64,000 bases of DNA, from assembly GCA_965216645.1 (NCBI GenBank), contig CBDCGJ010000029.1, positions 186,001 to 250,000 of the forward strand, read 5' to 3'. The notes below the pieces were generated by a model, which worked only from the letters and a program-made list of their open reading frames with translations, ran no database searches and was not told where the DNA came from. Each line of letters opens with the position of its first letter. Position 1 is the stretch's first letter. A program made the translations under genes and the position numbers. Below, piece after piece: positions 25,943 to 34,378 of the stretch. The DNA is from CBDCGJ01 sp965216645. Lineage in GTDB: Bacteria > Pseudomonadota > Alphaproteobacteria > GCA-2731375.

Positions 25943-26749
25943 ATGGCAGTACTTAATGCGATTGGCGTGGCGATCGCGATGAATCCGGCGACGGCCGAAG
26001 TTTTGGCTTACGAGCCGGTGACGGTGATCGATATCGTCACCGAAACCTCGAATTTCATTCGCCTCGAGGTTCAGGGCAACGACGGCCTGACCTATTTTCA
26101 GGAAGCCACTTTTACCCAGATCGACGCCGATACAGTGCGCATCCACGACATCAACAGCTTCGATGCGGGCAACAATCTAATCGCCAGCCTGACGGGAATC
26201 GAAGCCGATATCGATGCGAACTCGTTGAGCTTGTCGGGCAGCGACGTGCTGCCCATCGCCTTCGGCGGCAACGATACCGTGGACGGCAGCGAATTGTCCG
26301 ACGACTTCCGCATGTTCGCTGGCGACGACTTCGCTCTGGGCCGTGGCGGCGACGACCTGATTTACGGTAATCAGGGCAACGATCTGATTTACGGCAATAC
26401 CGGCGGCGACACTATTTACGGCGGCCAACATGTCGATGTGATCTATGCCGGTCAGCACAACGATGTCGCCTACGGCAACCTGGCCGATGACGTGGTGTAC
26501 GGCAATCTTGGCGACGATGTGCTTTATGGTGGGCAAGACCAGGACGTGCTCTATGGTGGCCAGGATCAGGATACGCTCTACGGCAATCTCGGCAACGACA
26601 CGCTTTACGGCAATCTCGGCGACGACGCCCTCTATGGCGGCGCCGGGGTCAACCATCTGATCGGCGGCGCCGGCGCGGATATCTTCTATGTCGACGGCGA
26701 CGATGTCATCCTCGACCTGGCACCGGAAGACACGGTCATCATGATCTAA
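25943..26749 (+). CDS. RTX-type calcium-binding protein, copy 3 (YGN variant repeats)
   Basis: 268 residues, a paralogue of copy 1 with the same plan: N-domain 1-131, thirteen consecutive nonapeptides at 132-248 (YGNQGNDLI, YGGQHVDVI, YGNLGDDVL, YGGQDQDVL, YGNLGNDTL, IGGAGADIF) and the tail YVDGDDVILDLAPEDTVIMI, nearly identical to that of copy 1. GGAG lies a few bases before the ATG. The N-domain (YEPVTVIDIVTETSNFIRLEVQGNDG) keeps only partial likeness to copy 1, so the repeats and tail are the conserved part. It ends 122 bases before phnD with no obvious link to it. Confidence 0.87.
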   Translation: MAVLNAIGVAIAMNPATAEVLAYEPVTVIDIVTETSNFIRLEVQGNDGLTYFQEATFTQIDADTVRIHDINSFDAGNNLIASLTGIEADIDANSLSLSGSDVLPIAFGGNDTVDGSELSDDFRMFAGDDFALGRGGDDLIYGNQGNDLIYGNTGGDTIYGGQHVDVIYAGQHNDVAYGNLADDVVYGNLGDDVLYGGQDQDVLYGGQDQDTLYGNLGNDTLYGNLGDDALYGGAGVNHLIGGAGADIFYVDGDDVILDLAPEDTVIMI

Positions 26750-26871
26750 CCAGAAACCCGTTGCCAGCCGCGCGTGGCGGCGATACGGTTCCCGCATAGG
26801 TAGCTCCTCTCTCCGCGCAAAGCGGTGATGGACGGAGCCTAAAAACGAAATAATACGGGAGGGGTATCGCC

Positions 26872-27855
26872 ATGACGATACGAGGATTTGGTACGTTTAT
26901 CGCCGCGCTGTTTCTGACCGGCACCTTGGCACTGGGTTTGACGGGGCCGGCGCAGGCGCAGGAAGACTGCCCGCGCGGCACGCTCGACAAGCAATATTGC
27001 GACTGGGACGGCGATCTGGTTGCCGATTTGCCGGCCGACCCAAAAAAGTGGGTCGATCCGGACACGATCATCTTTTCATATACCCCGGTCGAGGATCCCG
27101 CCGTCTACGCCAAGGTATGGGACGGTTTCGTCCAGCATATGGCCGAGGTCACGGGCAAGAAAGTCGTCTTCTTCCCGGTGCAGTCCTATGCGGCGCAATA
27201 TGAAGCGATGCGTTCCGGCCGTCTGCATGTTGCCGGCGTGAACACCGGCGGCAATCCGGTGGCCGTTAGCTGTGCCGGCTTCGTGCCGTTCGCGATGATG
27301 GCGTCGAAGGACGGTTCGTTCGGGTATGAGATGGAAATCATTGTCCCTGCCGATAGTTCGATCAAATCGCCGAACGATCTCAGGGGCCGCTCCCTGGCCT
27401 TCACCTCGCCGACGTCCAACTCCGGCTTCAAGGCGCCATCTGCCCTGTTGAAATCGGAATTCGACTTGGTCAAGGAAACGGATTTCAAGACCGCCTTCTC
27501 CGGCAAGCACGACAACTCTATCATGGGCGTGGCCAACGGCGATTACGAAGCCGCCGCGATCGCGAATTCCGTTTTGAAACGGATGATCGACCGCAAGGTC
27601 GTCGACGCGGCGAAGATCCGCACGATTTATAGGTCCCAAACCTTCCCGACCACCGGTTACGGTCATGCGCATAACCTGCATCCAGTAGTGGCGGCGAAGA
27701 TCAAGCAGGCCTTCTTCTCCTTCAAATGGGAAGGCTCGAAACTGCAGGAAGAGTTCAAGAAGGAAGGCCGCTTCGTGTCGATCCACCATAAATCGGATTG
27801 GGCGGTGATCCGCAAAATCGACGCGGCCAACGGCGTCGAATATAGCTGCAAGTAA
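26872..27855 (+). CDS. phnD: Phosphate/phosphonate-type ABC transporter substrate-binding protein
   Basis: 327 residues with a Sec signal (...LTGPAQA, about residue 29). PhnD-family features: IIFSYTPVEDPAVYAKVWDGFVQH near residue 66, VQSYAAQYEAMRSGRLHVAGVNTG, and SPNDLRGRSLAFTSPTSNSG, the anion-binding loop. Two cysteines near the mature N-terminus (EDCPRG, KQYCDWD) may form a disulfide. It starts phnD-C-E-E. Ligands of this family include phosphonates, phosphite and other phosphorus oxyanions; no C-P lyase is in the window, so the ligand is open. Confidence 0.92.
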   Translation: MTIRGFGTFIAALFLTGTLALGLTGPAQAQEDCPRGTLDKQYCDWDGDLVADLPADPKKWVDPDTIIFSYTPVEDPAVYAKVWDGFVQHMAEVTGKKVVFFPVQSYAAQYEAMRSGRLHVAGVNTGGNPVAVSCAGFVPFAMMASKDGSFGYEMEIIVPADSSIKSPNDLRGRSLAFTSPTSNSGFKAPSALLKSEFDLVKETDFKTAFSGKHDNSIMGVANGDYEAAAIANSVLKRMIDRKVVDAAKIRTIYRSQTFPTTGYGHAHNLHPVVAAKIKQAFFSFKWEGSKLQEEFKKEGRFVSIHHKSDWAVIRKIDAANGVEYSCK

Positions 27856-27884
27856 GCCGCGCACGTCATTCGGAGCGGCACGCC

Positions 27885-28748
27885 ATGCTGCGATTGGATG
27901 GTCTGGTCAAACGTTACAAGACCGGCGACCTGGCCCTGAAGGGGATCGACCTCACGGTTCCCGACGGGCAGGTTATGGCCTTGATCGGACCGTCCGGTGC
28001 CGGCAAGTCGACATTAATCCGCTGCGTTAATCGTTTGGTCGAACCGACGGAAGGTAGGGTATTTTTAAATGATGTGGAGCTGTCCAGCCTAAGCCAAGGC
28101 GCCTTGCGTCGCGCGCGCCGGCGCATGGGCATGATCTTTCAGGAATACGCTCTGGTCGAACGACTGTCGGTCATGGAAAACGTGCTTTCCGGTCGCCTGG
28201 GGTATGTCGGATTTTGGCGCAGCTACTTCCGCAAGTATCCGCAAAAGGATATCGACGAGGCCTTCCGGTTGCTGGAGCGGGTCGGCCTCGATCACATGTG
28301 CGACAAGCGGGCCGACGAGCTGTCCGGTGGGCAACGGCAAAGGGTCGGCATCTGCCGCGCCCTCATTCAAGATCCGGAACTGCTTCTCGTCGACGAGCCG
28401 ACCGCCAGTCTCGACCCGAAAACCTCGCGCCAGATCATGCGGCTGATCTGCGAACTTTGCGAGGAACGTAAACTCTCCGCCATCATCAACATCCATGATG
28501 TCATGCTGGCGCAAATGTTCGCGGAACGGATCGTCGGCCTGCAACTGGGAGAGATCGTCTATGACGGCCCGCCCGACCAACTGACCGCCGAGGTATTGAC
28601 GCAGATCTACGGCGAGGAGGATTGGGAAGCGACAATCCAGAAAGTCGATGACGAAGACGCCGACAGCGACGACTTCCCCGACGATCCAGCGGCCGACGAA
28701 CATCAAGGCCCGGGCCTCGACCGCGACCGCATGGCCGGCCTGACCTAA
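27885..28748 (+). CDS. phnC: Phosphonate-type ABC transporter ATPase
   Basis: 287 residues. Walker A GPSGAGKST near residue 37, Q-loop MGMIFQEYALVERLSVMENVL, signature ELSGGQRQRVGICRAL and Walker B LLLVDEPTASLDPKTS are intact, and the spacing and the LGYVGFWRSYFRKYPQKDIDEA insert are typical of PhnC. An unusual acidic tail of about 40 residues after the usual end (DDEDADSDDFPDDPAADEHQ) is not needed for ATPase function. It lies 29 bases after phnD and 5 before phnE. Confidence 0.95.
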   Translation: MLRLDGLVKRYKTGDLALKGIDLTVPDGQVMALIGPSGAGKSTLIRCVNRLVEPTEGRVFLNDVELSSLSQGALRRARRRMGMIFQEYALVERLSVMENVLSGRLGYVGFWRSYFRKYPQKDIDEAFRLLERVGLDHMCDKRADELSGGQRQRVGICRALIQDPELLLVDEPTASLDPKTSRQIMRLICELCEERKLSAIINIHDVMLAQMFAERIVGLQLGEIVYDGPPDQLTAEVLTQIYGEEDWEATIQKVDDEDADSDDFPDDPAADEHQGPGLDRDRMAGLT

Positions 28749-28753
28749 CCGCC

Positions 28754-29560
28754 ATGAGCATCGCCGAGCGCAGCACCCGAACTTGGAAAAAACCGCCCTT
28801 TGTTAAAAGCCGGCGCTTGCGCTGGATGCTCGGTCTCGGTGCCGCGATCTATCTCGCCCTCGCCTTCGGAACCATGGAAGTAAATTGGGGCCGGGTCGCG
28901 GAAGGTCTGCCGCGCGGCCAGAAATTCCTTGCCGCCTTCTTTCCGCCCGACTTCCTGTCCCGTTGGGACGAGATCACCGCCGGCATCTATGAAAGCCTGT
29001 GGATGACGGTCACCTCCACCGTCGTCGGCATCGCCTTATCTATCCCGATCGGGCTTGGCGCGGCACGGAACCTGGCGCCGCGGCCGGTCTATCTGTTCTG
29101 CCGCGCCGTGTTGGCGGTGTCCCGCAGCTTCCAGGAAATCATCATCGCGATCTTCATGGTCAAGCTGTTCGGTTTCGGTCCCTTCGCAGGCTTCCTGACG
29201 CTGAGCATCGCCACGGTCGGGTTCTACGGCAAGCTGCTGGCGGAAGATATCGAGGACACGGACCCGGGCCAAGCCGAAGCCGTACGAGCCACCGGTGCCG
29301 GTTGGTTCCAATGGCTGAACTATGCCATCCAGCCGCAGGTTCTGCCCCGCATGATCGGCCTGGGCATGTATCGGCTGGATATCAATTTCCGCGAATCCGC
29401 CGTGGTCGGCATTGTCGGGGCCGGCGGTATCGGCGCCACGCTAAACACCGCCTTCGACCGCTACGAGTTCGACAGCGCCGCCGCCATTCTTTTGATCATC
29501 ATCGCTATCGTCATGGCCGTCGAATACTCCTCCGGCTATGTCCGCAGAAAGGCGCAATGA
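28754..29560 (+). CDS. phnE: Phosphonate-type ABC permease, first copy
   Basis: 268 residues with six segments. The PhnE coupling region EDTDPGQAEAVRATGAGWFQWLNYAIQPQ (about residues 170-198) and NFRESAVVGIVGAGGIGATLN are diagnostic. Its TGA overlaps the ATG of the second permease by four bases (ATGA). Two different PhnE subunits in tandem would give a heterodimeric channel, an arrangement seen in many alphaproteobacteria. Confidence 0.95.
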   Translation: MSIAERSTRTWKKPPFVKSRRLRWMLGLGAAIYLALAFGTMEVNWGRVAEGLPRGQKFLAAFFPPDFLSRWDEITAGIYESLWMTVTSTVVGIALSIPIGLGAARNLAPRPVYLFCRAVLAVSRSFQEIIIAIFMVKLFGFGPFAGFLTLSIATVGFYGKLLAEDIEDTDPGQAEAVRATGAGWFQWLNYAIQPQVLPRMIGLGMYRLDINFRESAVVGIVGAGGIGATLNTAFDRYEFDSAAAILLIIIAIVMAVEYSSGYVRRKAQ

Positions 29561-30375
29561 TGGCAGTTAAACTGGCGGGCGAGACGAAAATTTGGCAGCG
29601 TCGCGAACGCTCCAGGCAATTCGCCATTTGGGCTGGATATCTCTTCGTCACGGCCATCTTCGTCTATTGCTGGCAGCTGATGTCGGAGAAGACGATATGG
29701 TTTTTCGTCCTTGACGCCCCGAACCAGGCCGCCGATTTGGCGAGCCGCATGGTGCCGCCGAAATGGAGCTACATGGATCAGCTATGGGTCGCGGTGTGGG
29801 ACACGATCAATATCGCCACGCTCGGTACTTTGCTCGCCCTCCTGCTTGCCGTGCCGACGGCATATTGCGCGGCCCGAAACACCACGCCGAGCGTGACCCT
29901 GGTTCGCCCTGTGGCGCTTTTCATTATCGTGTCTTCGCGGTCGATCAACTCCCTGATCTGGGCGCTGATGCTGGTGACCATCATCGGCCCCGGGGTGTTT
30001 GCCGGCGTGATCGCCATCGGCCTGCGTTCGGTCGGCTTCTGCGCCAAACTGTTATACGAGGCGATCGAGGAGATCGACGAAAACCAAGTCGAAGCCGTCA
30101 CCGCCACCGGCGCGTCGCAAGCGCAAGTGACGGCTTATGGCATCGTGCCCCAGGTATTACCGGCATTCGCCGGAATTTCCGTGTTCCGCTGGGATATCAA
30201 TATTCGCGAGTCCACCGTACTCGGACTGGTCGGTGCCGGCGGTATCGGCCTGCAACTTAACGCCTCCATCACCAATCTCGCTTGGACACAGGTCAGCCTG
30301 ATCCTGTTGGTGATTATCGCCACCGTGGTGGTCAGCGAATGGGTCTCGGCCAAGGTCCGTTACGCCATCATCTGA
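29557..30375 (+). CDS. phnE: Phosphonate-type ABC permease, second copy
   Basis: 272 residues from the ATG at 29557 that overlaps the previous stop; a longer frame upstream is only the out-of-frame shadow of the first permease. Six segments, coupling helix IEEIDENQVEAVTATGASQAQVTAYGIVPQ and NIRESTVLGLVGAGGIGLQLN. It diverges from the first copy in its first 60 residues (MMAVKLAGETKIWQRRERSR). It is the last transporter gene, 52 bases before the molybdopterin oxidoreductase. Confidence 0.95.
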   Translation: MMAVKLAGETKIWQRRERSRQFAIWAGYLFVTAIFVYCWQLMSEKTIWFFVLDAPNQAADLASRMVPPKWSYMDQLWVAVWDTINIATLGTLLALLLAVPTAYCAARNTTPSVTLVRPVALFIIVSSRSINSLIWALMLVTIIGPGVFAGVIAIGLRSVGFCAKLLYEAIEEIDENQVEAVTATGASQAQVTAYGIVPQVLPAFAGISVFRWDINIRESTVLGLVGAGGIGLQLNASITNLAWTQVSLILLVIIATVVVSEWVSAKVRYAII

Positions 30376-30427
30376 GACAATTATCTCGACATTTGCTAGA
30401 GTAGCCGCCTTAAATAGGGGGCCGGAC

Positions 30428-32672
30428 ATGGGGAAATATCGAAGAGATTCAAACCTTTTGCGCGCTCTGTGTCTCGCGCTGTGGGGCGGTGGCGACGGTG
30501 GAAGATGGGCGTTTCACCGGGTTGCGGGCGGATCCGGGCCATCCGACCGGTCAGGCGCTCTGCATCAAGGGCAAAGTGGCGCCGGAGTTGGTTTATCACG
30601 GCGATCGTCTGACGAAACCGCTGCGCCGAACCCGGCCGAAGGGCGATCCCGATCCCGGCTGGCGGGAGATTGGCTGGGACGAAGCTTTGGATTTCGCCGC
30701 CGATCGGCTAAAAGCGCTGGCCGCCGATCACGGACCGGAATGCGTTTCGTTCACCAACGCCTCCCCATCGACTTCGGCATTGTCGGATTCGGTGAATTGG
30801 ATCTATCGCCTGCGCAATGCCTTCGGCAGTCCCAATCACACCCTGTCCATGGAGCTGTGCGGCTGGGGCCGGTATCTCGCGAACACCTATAGCTACGGCG
30901 TCTGCCTACCGGCGGAGGTGATGCCGGATCTGGAGAATGCCGGCTGTATTCTCTATTGGGGCTATAATCCCACGGTCTCCCGCATCGCCCATGCCACCGC
31001 GACGACGGCGGCGCAAAAACGGGGGGCGAAGTTGATCGTGGTCGACCCGCGCCAGGCCGGATTGGCCCGCAAGGCCGATCAATGGTTGCGCGTACGGCCG
31101 GGCAGTGACGGCGCCCTCGCCCTCGGTCTGATCCATGTGATGATCGAAAACGGCTGGTATGACGCGGATTTCCTGCGGGAGTGGACGAACTCGCTCGTGC
31201 TGGTCCGCGACGATAACGGGCAACTATTGCCCGAAACCGCAACGGACCTGTTGGACAGGCGGGAAAGCCCGGTTGCCTGCCGGACCGTGTTCCGCCGTAT
31301 CGCCGAGATGTGCGCCGACTACTCACCGGCGCGGGTCGAAACGATCACCGGCGTACCCGCCGCACAGATCACCGCGACGGCGGAGATGCTCTGGCGCAAC
31401 CGACCTGTGGCCTACATGGCCTGGAGCGGGCTGGAACAGCAGACCAACGTCACGCAAGTCGCCCGCGCCATTGGCATGCTTTACGCCCTGACCGGCAGCT
31501 TCGATGCCAAAGGCGGCAACGTGATGTTCCCCTCGGCGCCCAGCAACGCCATTACCGGCGACGACTTCCTCTCGGCGGATCAACGGGCCAAGGCGCTGGG
31601 CCTGGGACCCCGCCCGCTCGGCCCTTCGCGCTTCGGCCACGCCACCTCCGGGGAAGTTTACCGTGCCATTCTCGACCGCGAGCCCTATCCGGTGCGCGGC
31701 ATGGTCAGCTTCGGTTCCAACCTGCTGATGGCTCATGCGGATGGCGTCCGCGGCAAGGCGGCATTGGCTGCGTTGGACTTTCACCTGCATGCCGATCTGT
31801 TCATGAACCCAAGCGCCGAAATGGCGGATTTGGTCCTGCCGGCCGCCAGTCCCTTCGAGACGGAGGGGCTGAAGATCGGATTCGAGGTTAGTCCGGACGC
31901 GTGCTCCCATATCCAACTACGCCGTCCCCTCGTCGATCCGCCGGGCGAGGCGCGCTCGGATGTGGCCATCGTCTTCGACCTGGCCTGCCGGCTTGGCCTC
32001 GGCGACAAGTTCTGGGACGGCGATATCGACGCGGCCTACCGCCACCAACTGGCGCCGAGCGGCATCGACCTCGAAAGCCTGCGGACCAACCCCGCCGGCA
32101 TCCGCGTCGAGCAGCCGGTGCGCTATCGGAAGTACCGGGAGGACGGCTTCAACACGCCGTCCGGCAAGGTCGAGCTCTATTCGGAAACCTTGCTGAACCA
32201 AGGCTATCCGCCTTTGCCTGACTACGAGGAACCCTTGGTTAGCCCGATGGCAACGCCCGAATTGGCGGCGGATTATCCGCTGATCTTGACCTGTGCGAAA
32301 AGCTCGATCTACTGCGAGAGCCAACATCGGGCATTGCCCGGTCTACGCCGCCGCGCGCTCGAACCGGAAGTCGAATTGCATCCCGACGCGGCCAGCGCGC
32401 GCGGCATCGCCGAAGGCGACTGGGTCCGCATCGCCACGCCTGACGGTCACAGCAAGGCGAAGGCTAAATTCGATCCTAAGCTGGACCCGTGCGTGGTCTG
32501 CGGCCAGCACGGCTGGTGGCAGGCCTGCCCGGAGTTGGACGCGCCGGGCTACGATCCGGTCGGGCCTAACAACGCCAACTTCAACGTCATGATCAGCAAC
32601 CACAAGCATATCGACCCGATCAGCGGCTCGATCCCGCTCCGGGCCTATCTCTGCGAAGTTAGTCTTCTCTAG
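30428..32672 (+). CDS. Molybdopterin oxidoreductase (DMSO reductase family), apparent +1 frameshift near start
   Basis: The frame ending at 32672 encodes about 745 residues of a 4Fe-4S, bis-MGD enzyme. The N-terminal cluster is IEEIQTFCALCVSRCG with the fourth Cys in QALCIKG. Other motifs are ILYWGYNPTVSRIAH and IVVDPRQAGLARKADQWL in the molybdopterin domain and a C-terminal dinucleotide-binding domain (NFNVMISNHKHIDPISGSIPLRAYLC). No start in this frame lies before the cysteines. The ATG at 30428 (MGN) joins it if one base of GGGGAAA 30430-30436 is removed, so I place the start there. A GTG at 30489 would cut off three cysteines. No Tat signal is seen, so it is probably cytoplasmic, like formate-dehydrogenase or assimilatory-type enzymes. 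The substrate is unknown. Confidence 0.82.
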
Positions 32673-32682
32673 CAATCAACAC

Positions 32683-32722
32683 CGTCATCCCGGCCGTAGC
32701 GGAGCGGATATCCGGCATGACG
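32683..32722. repeat. Intergenic palindrome between convergent genes (REP-like, possible bidirectional terminator)
   Basis: CGTCATCCCGG (32683-32693) pairs with CCGGCATGACG (32712-32722), ten of eleven. GTCATCCCGG-type palindromes are common interspersed repeats of many alphaproteobacterial genomes. It sits in the 61-base gap between the converging molybdoenzyme and DMFase-like genes, where it could end both transcripts. Confidence 0.5.
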
Positions 32723-32733
32723 AGTTGGACGGA

Positions 32734-34353
32734 TCAGTCCGCTATGAAGCGGTCCAGGACGTTCCGGGTGACCCGTTCGACCTGGACGTCGCCTCTGGTC
32801 AGGCCCATAACCCATTCGCAGGTTGCGGCGGTGAAGACTTCGCCTTTGCCGCGGGGCCAATGGACGATCATGCCGTTGCCGCGGGCCGCCTTGTCGAACA
32901 ATTCCGGCGAGACCTTGCCGTAAAGCGCCTTGGCCTTCCAGGCGCAGCCGCTGCTGCCGATATAAAGGGTCTCGCCCCAAACGCTGTGATCGGCTTCCAA
33001 ATTTGTGCCGAGACCGATACCGAGAACGGTAATCTCCTCCACCGCGCCATCGGTGCCGGCGGGATAGGGCAGATCGTCTCGGATGACATAGTCCAAGCCA
33101 TCCACCTCGTAACCGAATATCCGCGACTGATTGCCGAGCACGTCGCCAAAACCGATCTCCGCCCCGGCGAAGGCCCAATGCTCCGGCCGGTAAATCGTGA
33201 AGCCGCCGCTACCCCGGCCAATGCAATTGCCGAGATTGGCATAAACCCCTTTCAGGGCGTTGACGCCGAAGGTCAGCGCGCCGGGCCGGTCGATCTCGGG
33301 GATTTCCCAAGCGCCGGACAGTTCGCCCTGCCGGTCCGACCCCATCAACGGATCCTCCTTGGTGGCGAAATATTTGTAACAGACCTGGGTCCGACCTTCG
33401 TTTTCCATACGCACTTGCCAGAGGAAGTTGCCGGCGAAACGGGCCGCGCGGCCGCCCCGCTCGACCCAATCGTCCACCGCCTGCCGCATGGGACCGGACC
33501 AATACTCATCGTGCCCGACAAAGACGGCACAGCGGTAGTCGTTCAGCAGATCCGGATTGTCATGCAAATCATGCAATGTGGCGATATCGACATCATAACC
33601 GTTCCGTTCGGCCCAGAGCGCGAAGTGACGCTCATACGTGGCCCAACCAGCGGAGGCGTATTTTTTCGAATAGCCATAGGCATAGGCCCATTCCATGTAC
33701 GGATATCGCGCCATTTCGCCCGGTCGCGGCGGCGTTTCCGGAATTGTCCTGGGAGCACCCACCGGCAGTTTGCAGAACCCGCGGGTCCATGGCCGCTCGA
33801 GCGACAGGACCGGCGAGAAGCGGTCGCCGTCCGGCCCCTCGATCCCCTCATAGGCGTTGGAGCCGCCCCAGCAATTATAGGCCACCCAAGTCCCTGTGGC
33901 GCAGAGCAGCAGGATCGGCGCTTTCGCCGCGTCTGCCGGCGGGCGGACGATGATCAGGTGATGTTCCTCCACCCGCTCTTCTCCACGACAACCGGTCAAT
34001 GTGAACAGATAGCAACCAGGCCGCCAATCGGCAGGTATGTCGAATGTATGTGCAACGGACCATCCGCAACCGTTCACGGAGCAATCGGCAGGCGTTTCGT
34101 GATAACTGCCCGGCAATCCATCCACCTTCTTCACTCGCTCATAGGCGACGCCATCGCGGCCGATTTCCAGATCCCAGCTCTCCGCCGTCGTGCTGAGATG
34201 CAGGAAGACCGTGTCGCCGGGGCGGTAGCTATAGCGGTCGGTGTAACCCCAAATTTCCAGCACAGCCGGGTCGCGGGCCGGGCCGACGAAATAATTGTCC
34301 TTGATATGGCGGGCATCGCGCCGGGCCTGCGGCGCCGGTTTCAAGTCTGTCAT
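32734..34353 (-). CDS. N,N-dimethylformamidase large-subunit-like protein
   Basis: 539 residues from ATG 34353 (MTDLKPAPQARRDARH), 25 bases after the sulfatase stop; the frame is open further upstream but that part is the sulfatase read in another frame. An N-terminal beta-sandwich (YTDRYSYRPGDTVFLHLSTTA, CGWSVAHTFDIPADWRPGCY) is followed by the DMFase core with WVAYNCWGGSNAYEG, a VFVGHDEYWSGPMRQAVDDWV motif near residue 280 and ARFAGNFLWQVR. DMFase hydrolyses formamides using an iron-containing large subunit; known enzymes also have a small subunit not found here. It is the last gene of the SHMT-sulfatase operon. Substrate probably a small amide, not proven. Confidence 0.78.
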   Translation of the reverse strand: MTDLKPAPQARRDARHIKDNYFVGPARDPAVLEIWGYTDRYSYRPGDTVFLHLSTTAESWDLEIGRDGVAYERVKKVDGLPGSYHETPADCSVNGCGWSVAHTFDIPADWRPGCYLFTLTGCRGEERVEEHHLIIVRPPADAAKAPILLLCATGTWVAYNCWGGSNAYEGIEGPDGDRFSPVLSLERPWTRGFCKLPVGAPRTIPETPPRPGEMARYPYMEWAYAYGYSKKYASAGWATYERHFALWAERNGYDVDIATLHDLHDNPDLLNDYRCAVFVGHDEYWSGPMRQAVDDWVERGGRAARFAGNFLWQVRMENEGRTQVCYKYFATKEDPLMGSDRQGELSGAWEIPEIDRPGALTFGVNALKGVYANLGNCIGRGSGGFTIYRPEHWAFAGAEIGFGDVLGNQSRIFGYEVDGLDYVIRDDLPYPAGTDGAVEEITVLGIGLGTNLEADHSVWGETLYIGSSGCAWKAKALYGKVSPELFDKAARGNGMIVHWPRGKGEVFTAATCEWVMGLTRGDVQVERVTRNVLDRFIAD

Positions 34354-34378
34354 TGAACTGGCCTTTTTGGAAATGAGC

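Noticed and set aside
24267..26690. Regularly spaced repeats that could be taken for a CRISPR-like array
   Set aside because: The 27-base periodicity is coding (nonapeptides of RTX proteins) and there are no unique spacers.
32725..34356. Plus-strand open frame of 543 codons
   Set aside because: Antisense shadow of the DMFase-like gene. The translation has no domain and is rich in Arg/Pro/Gly, as expected from a GC-rich complementary strand.
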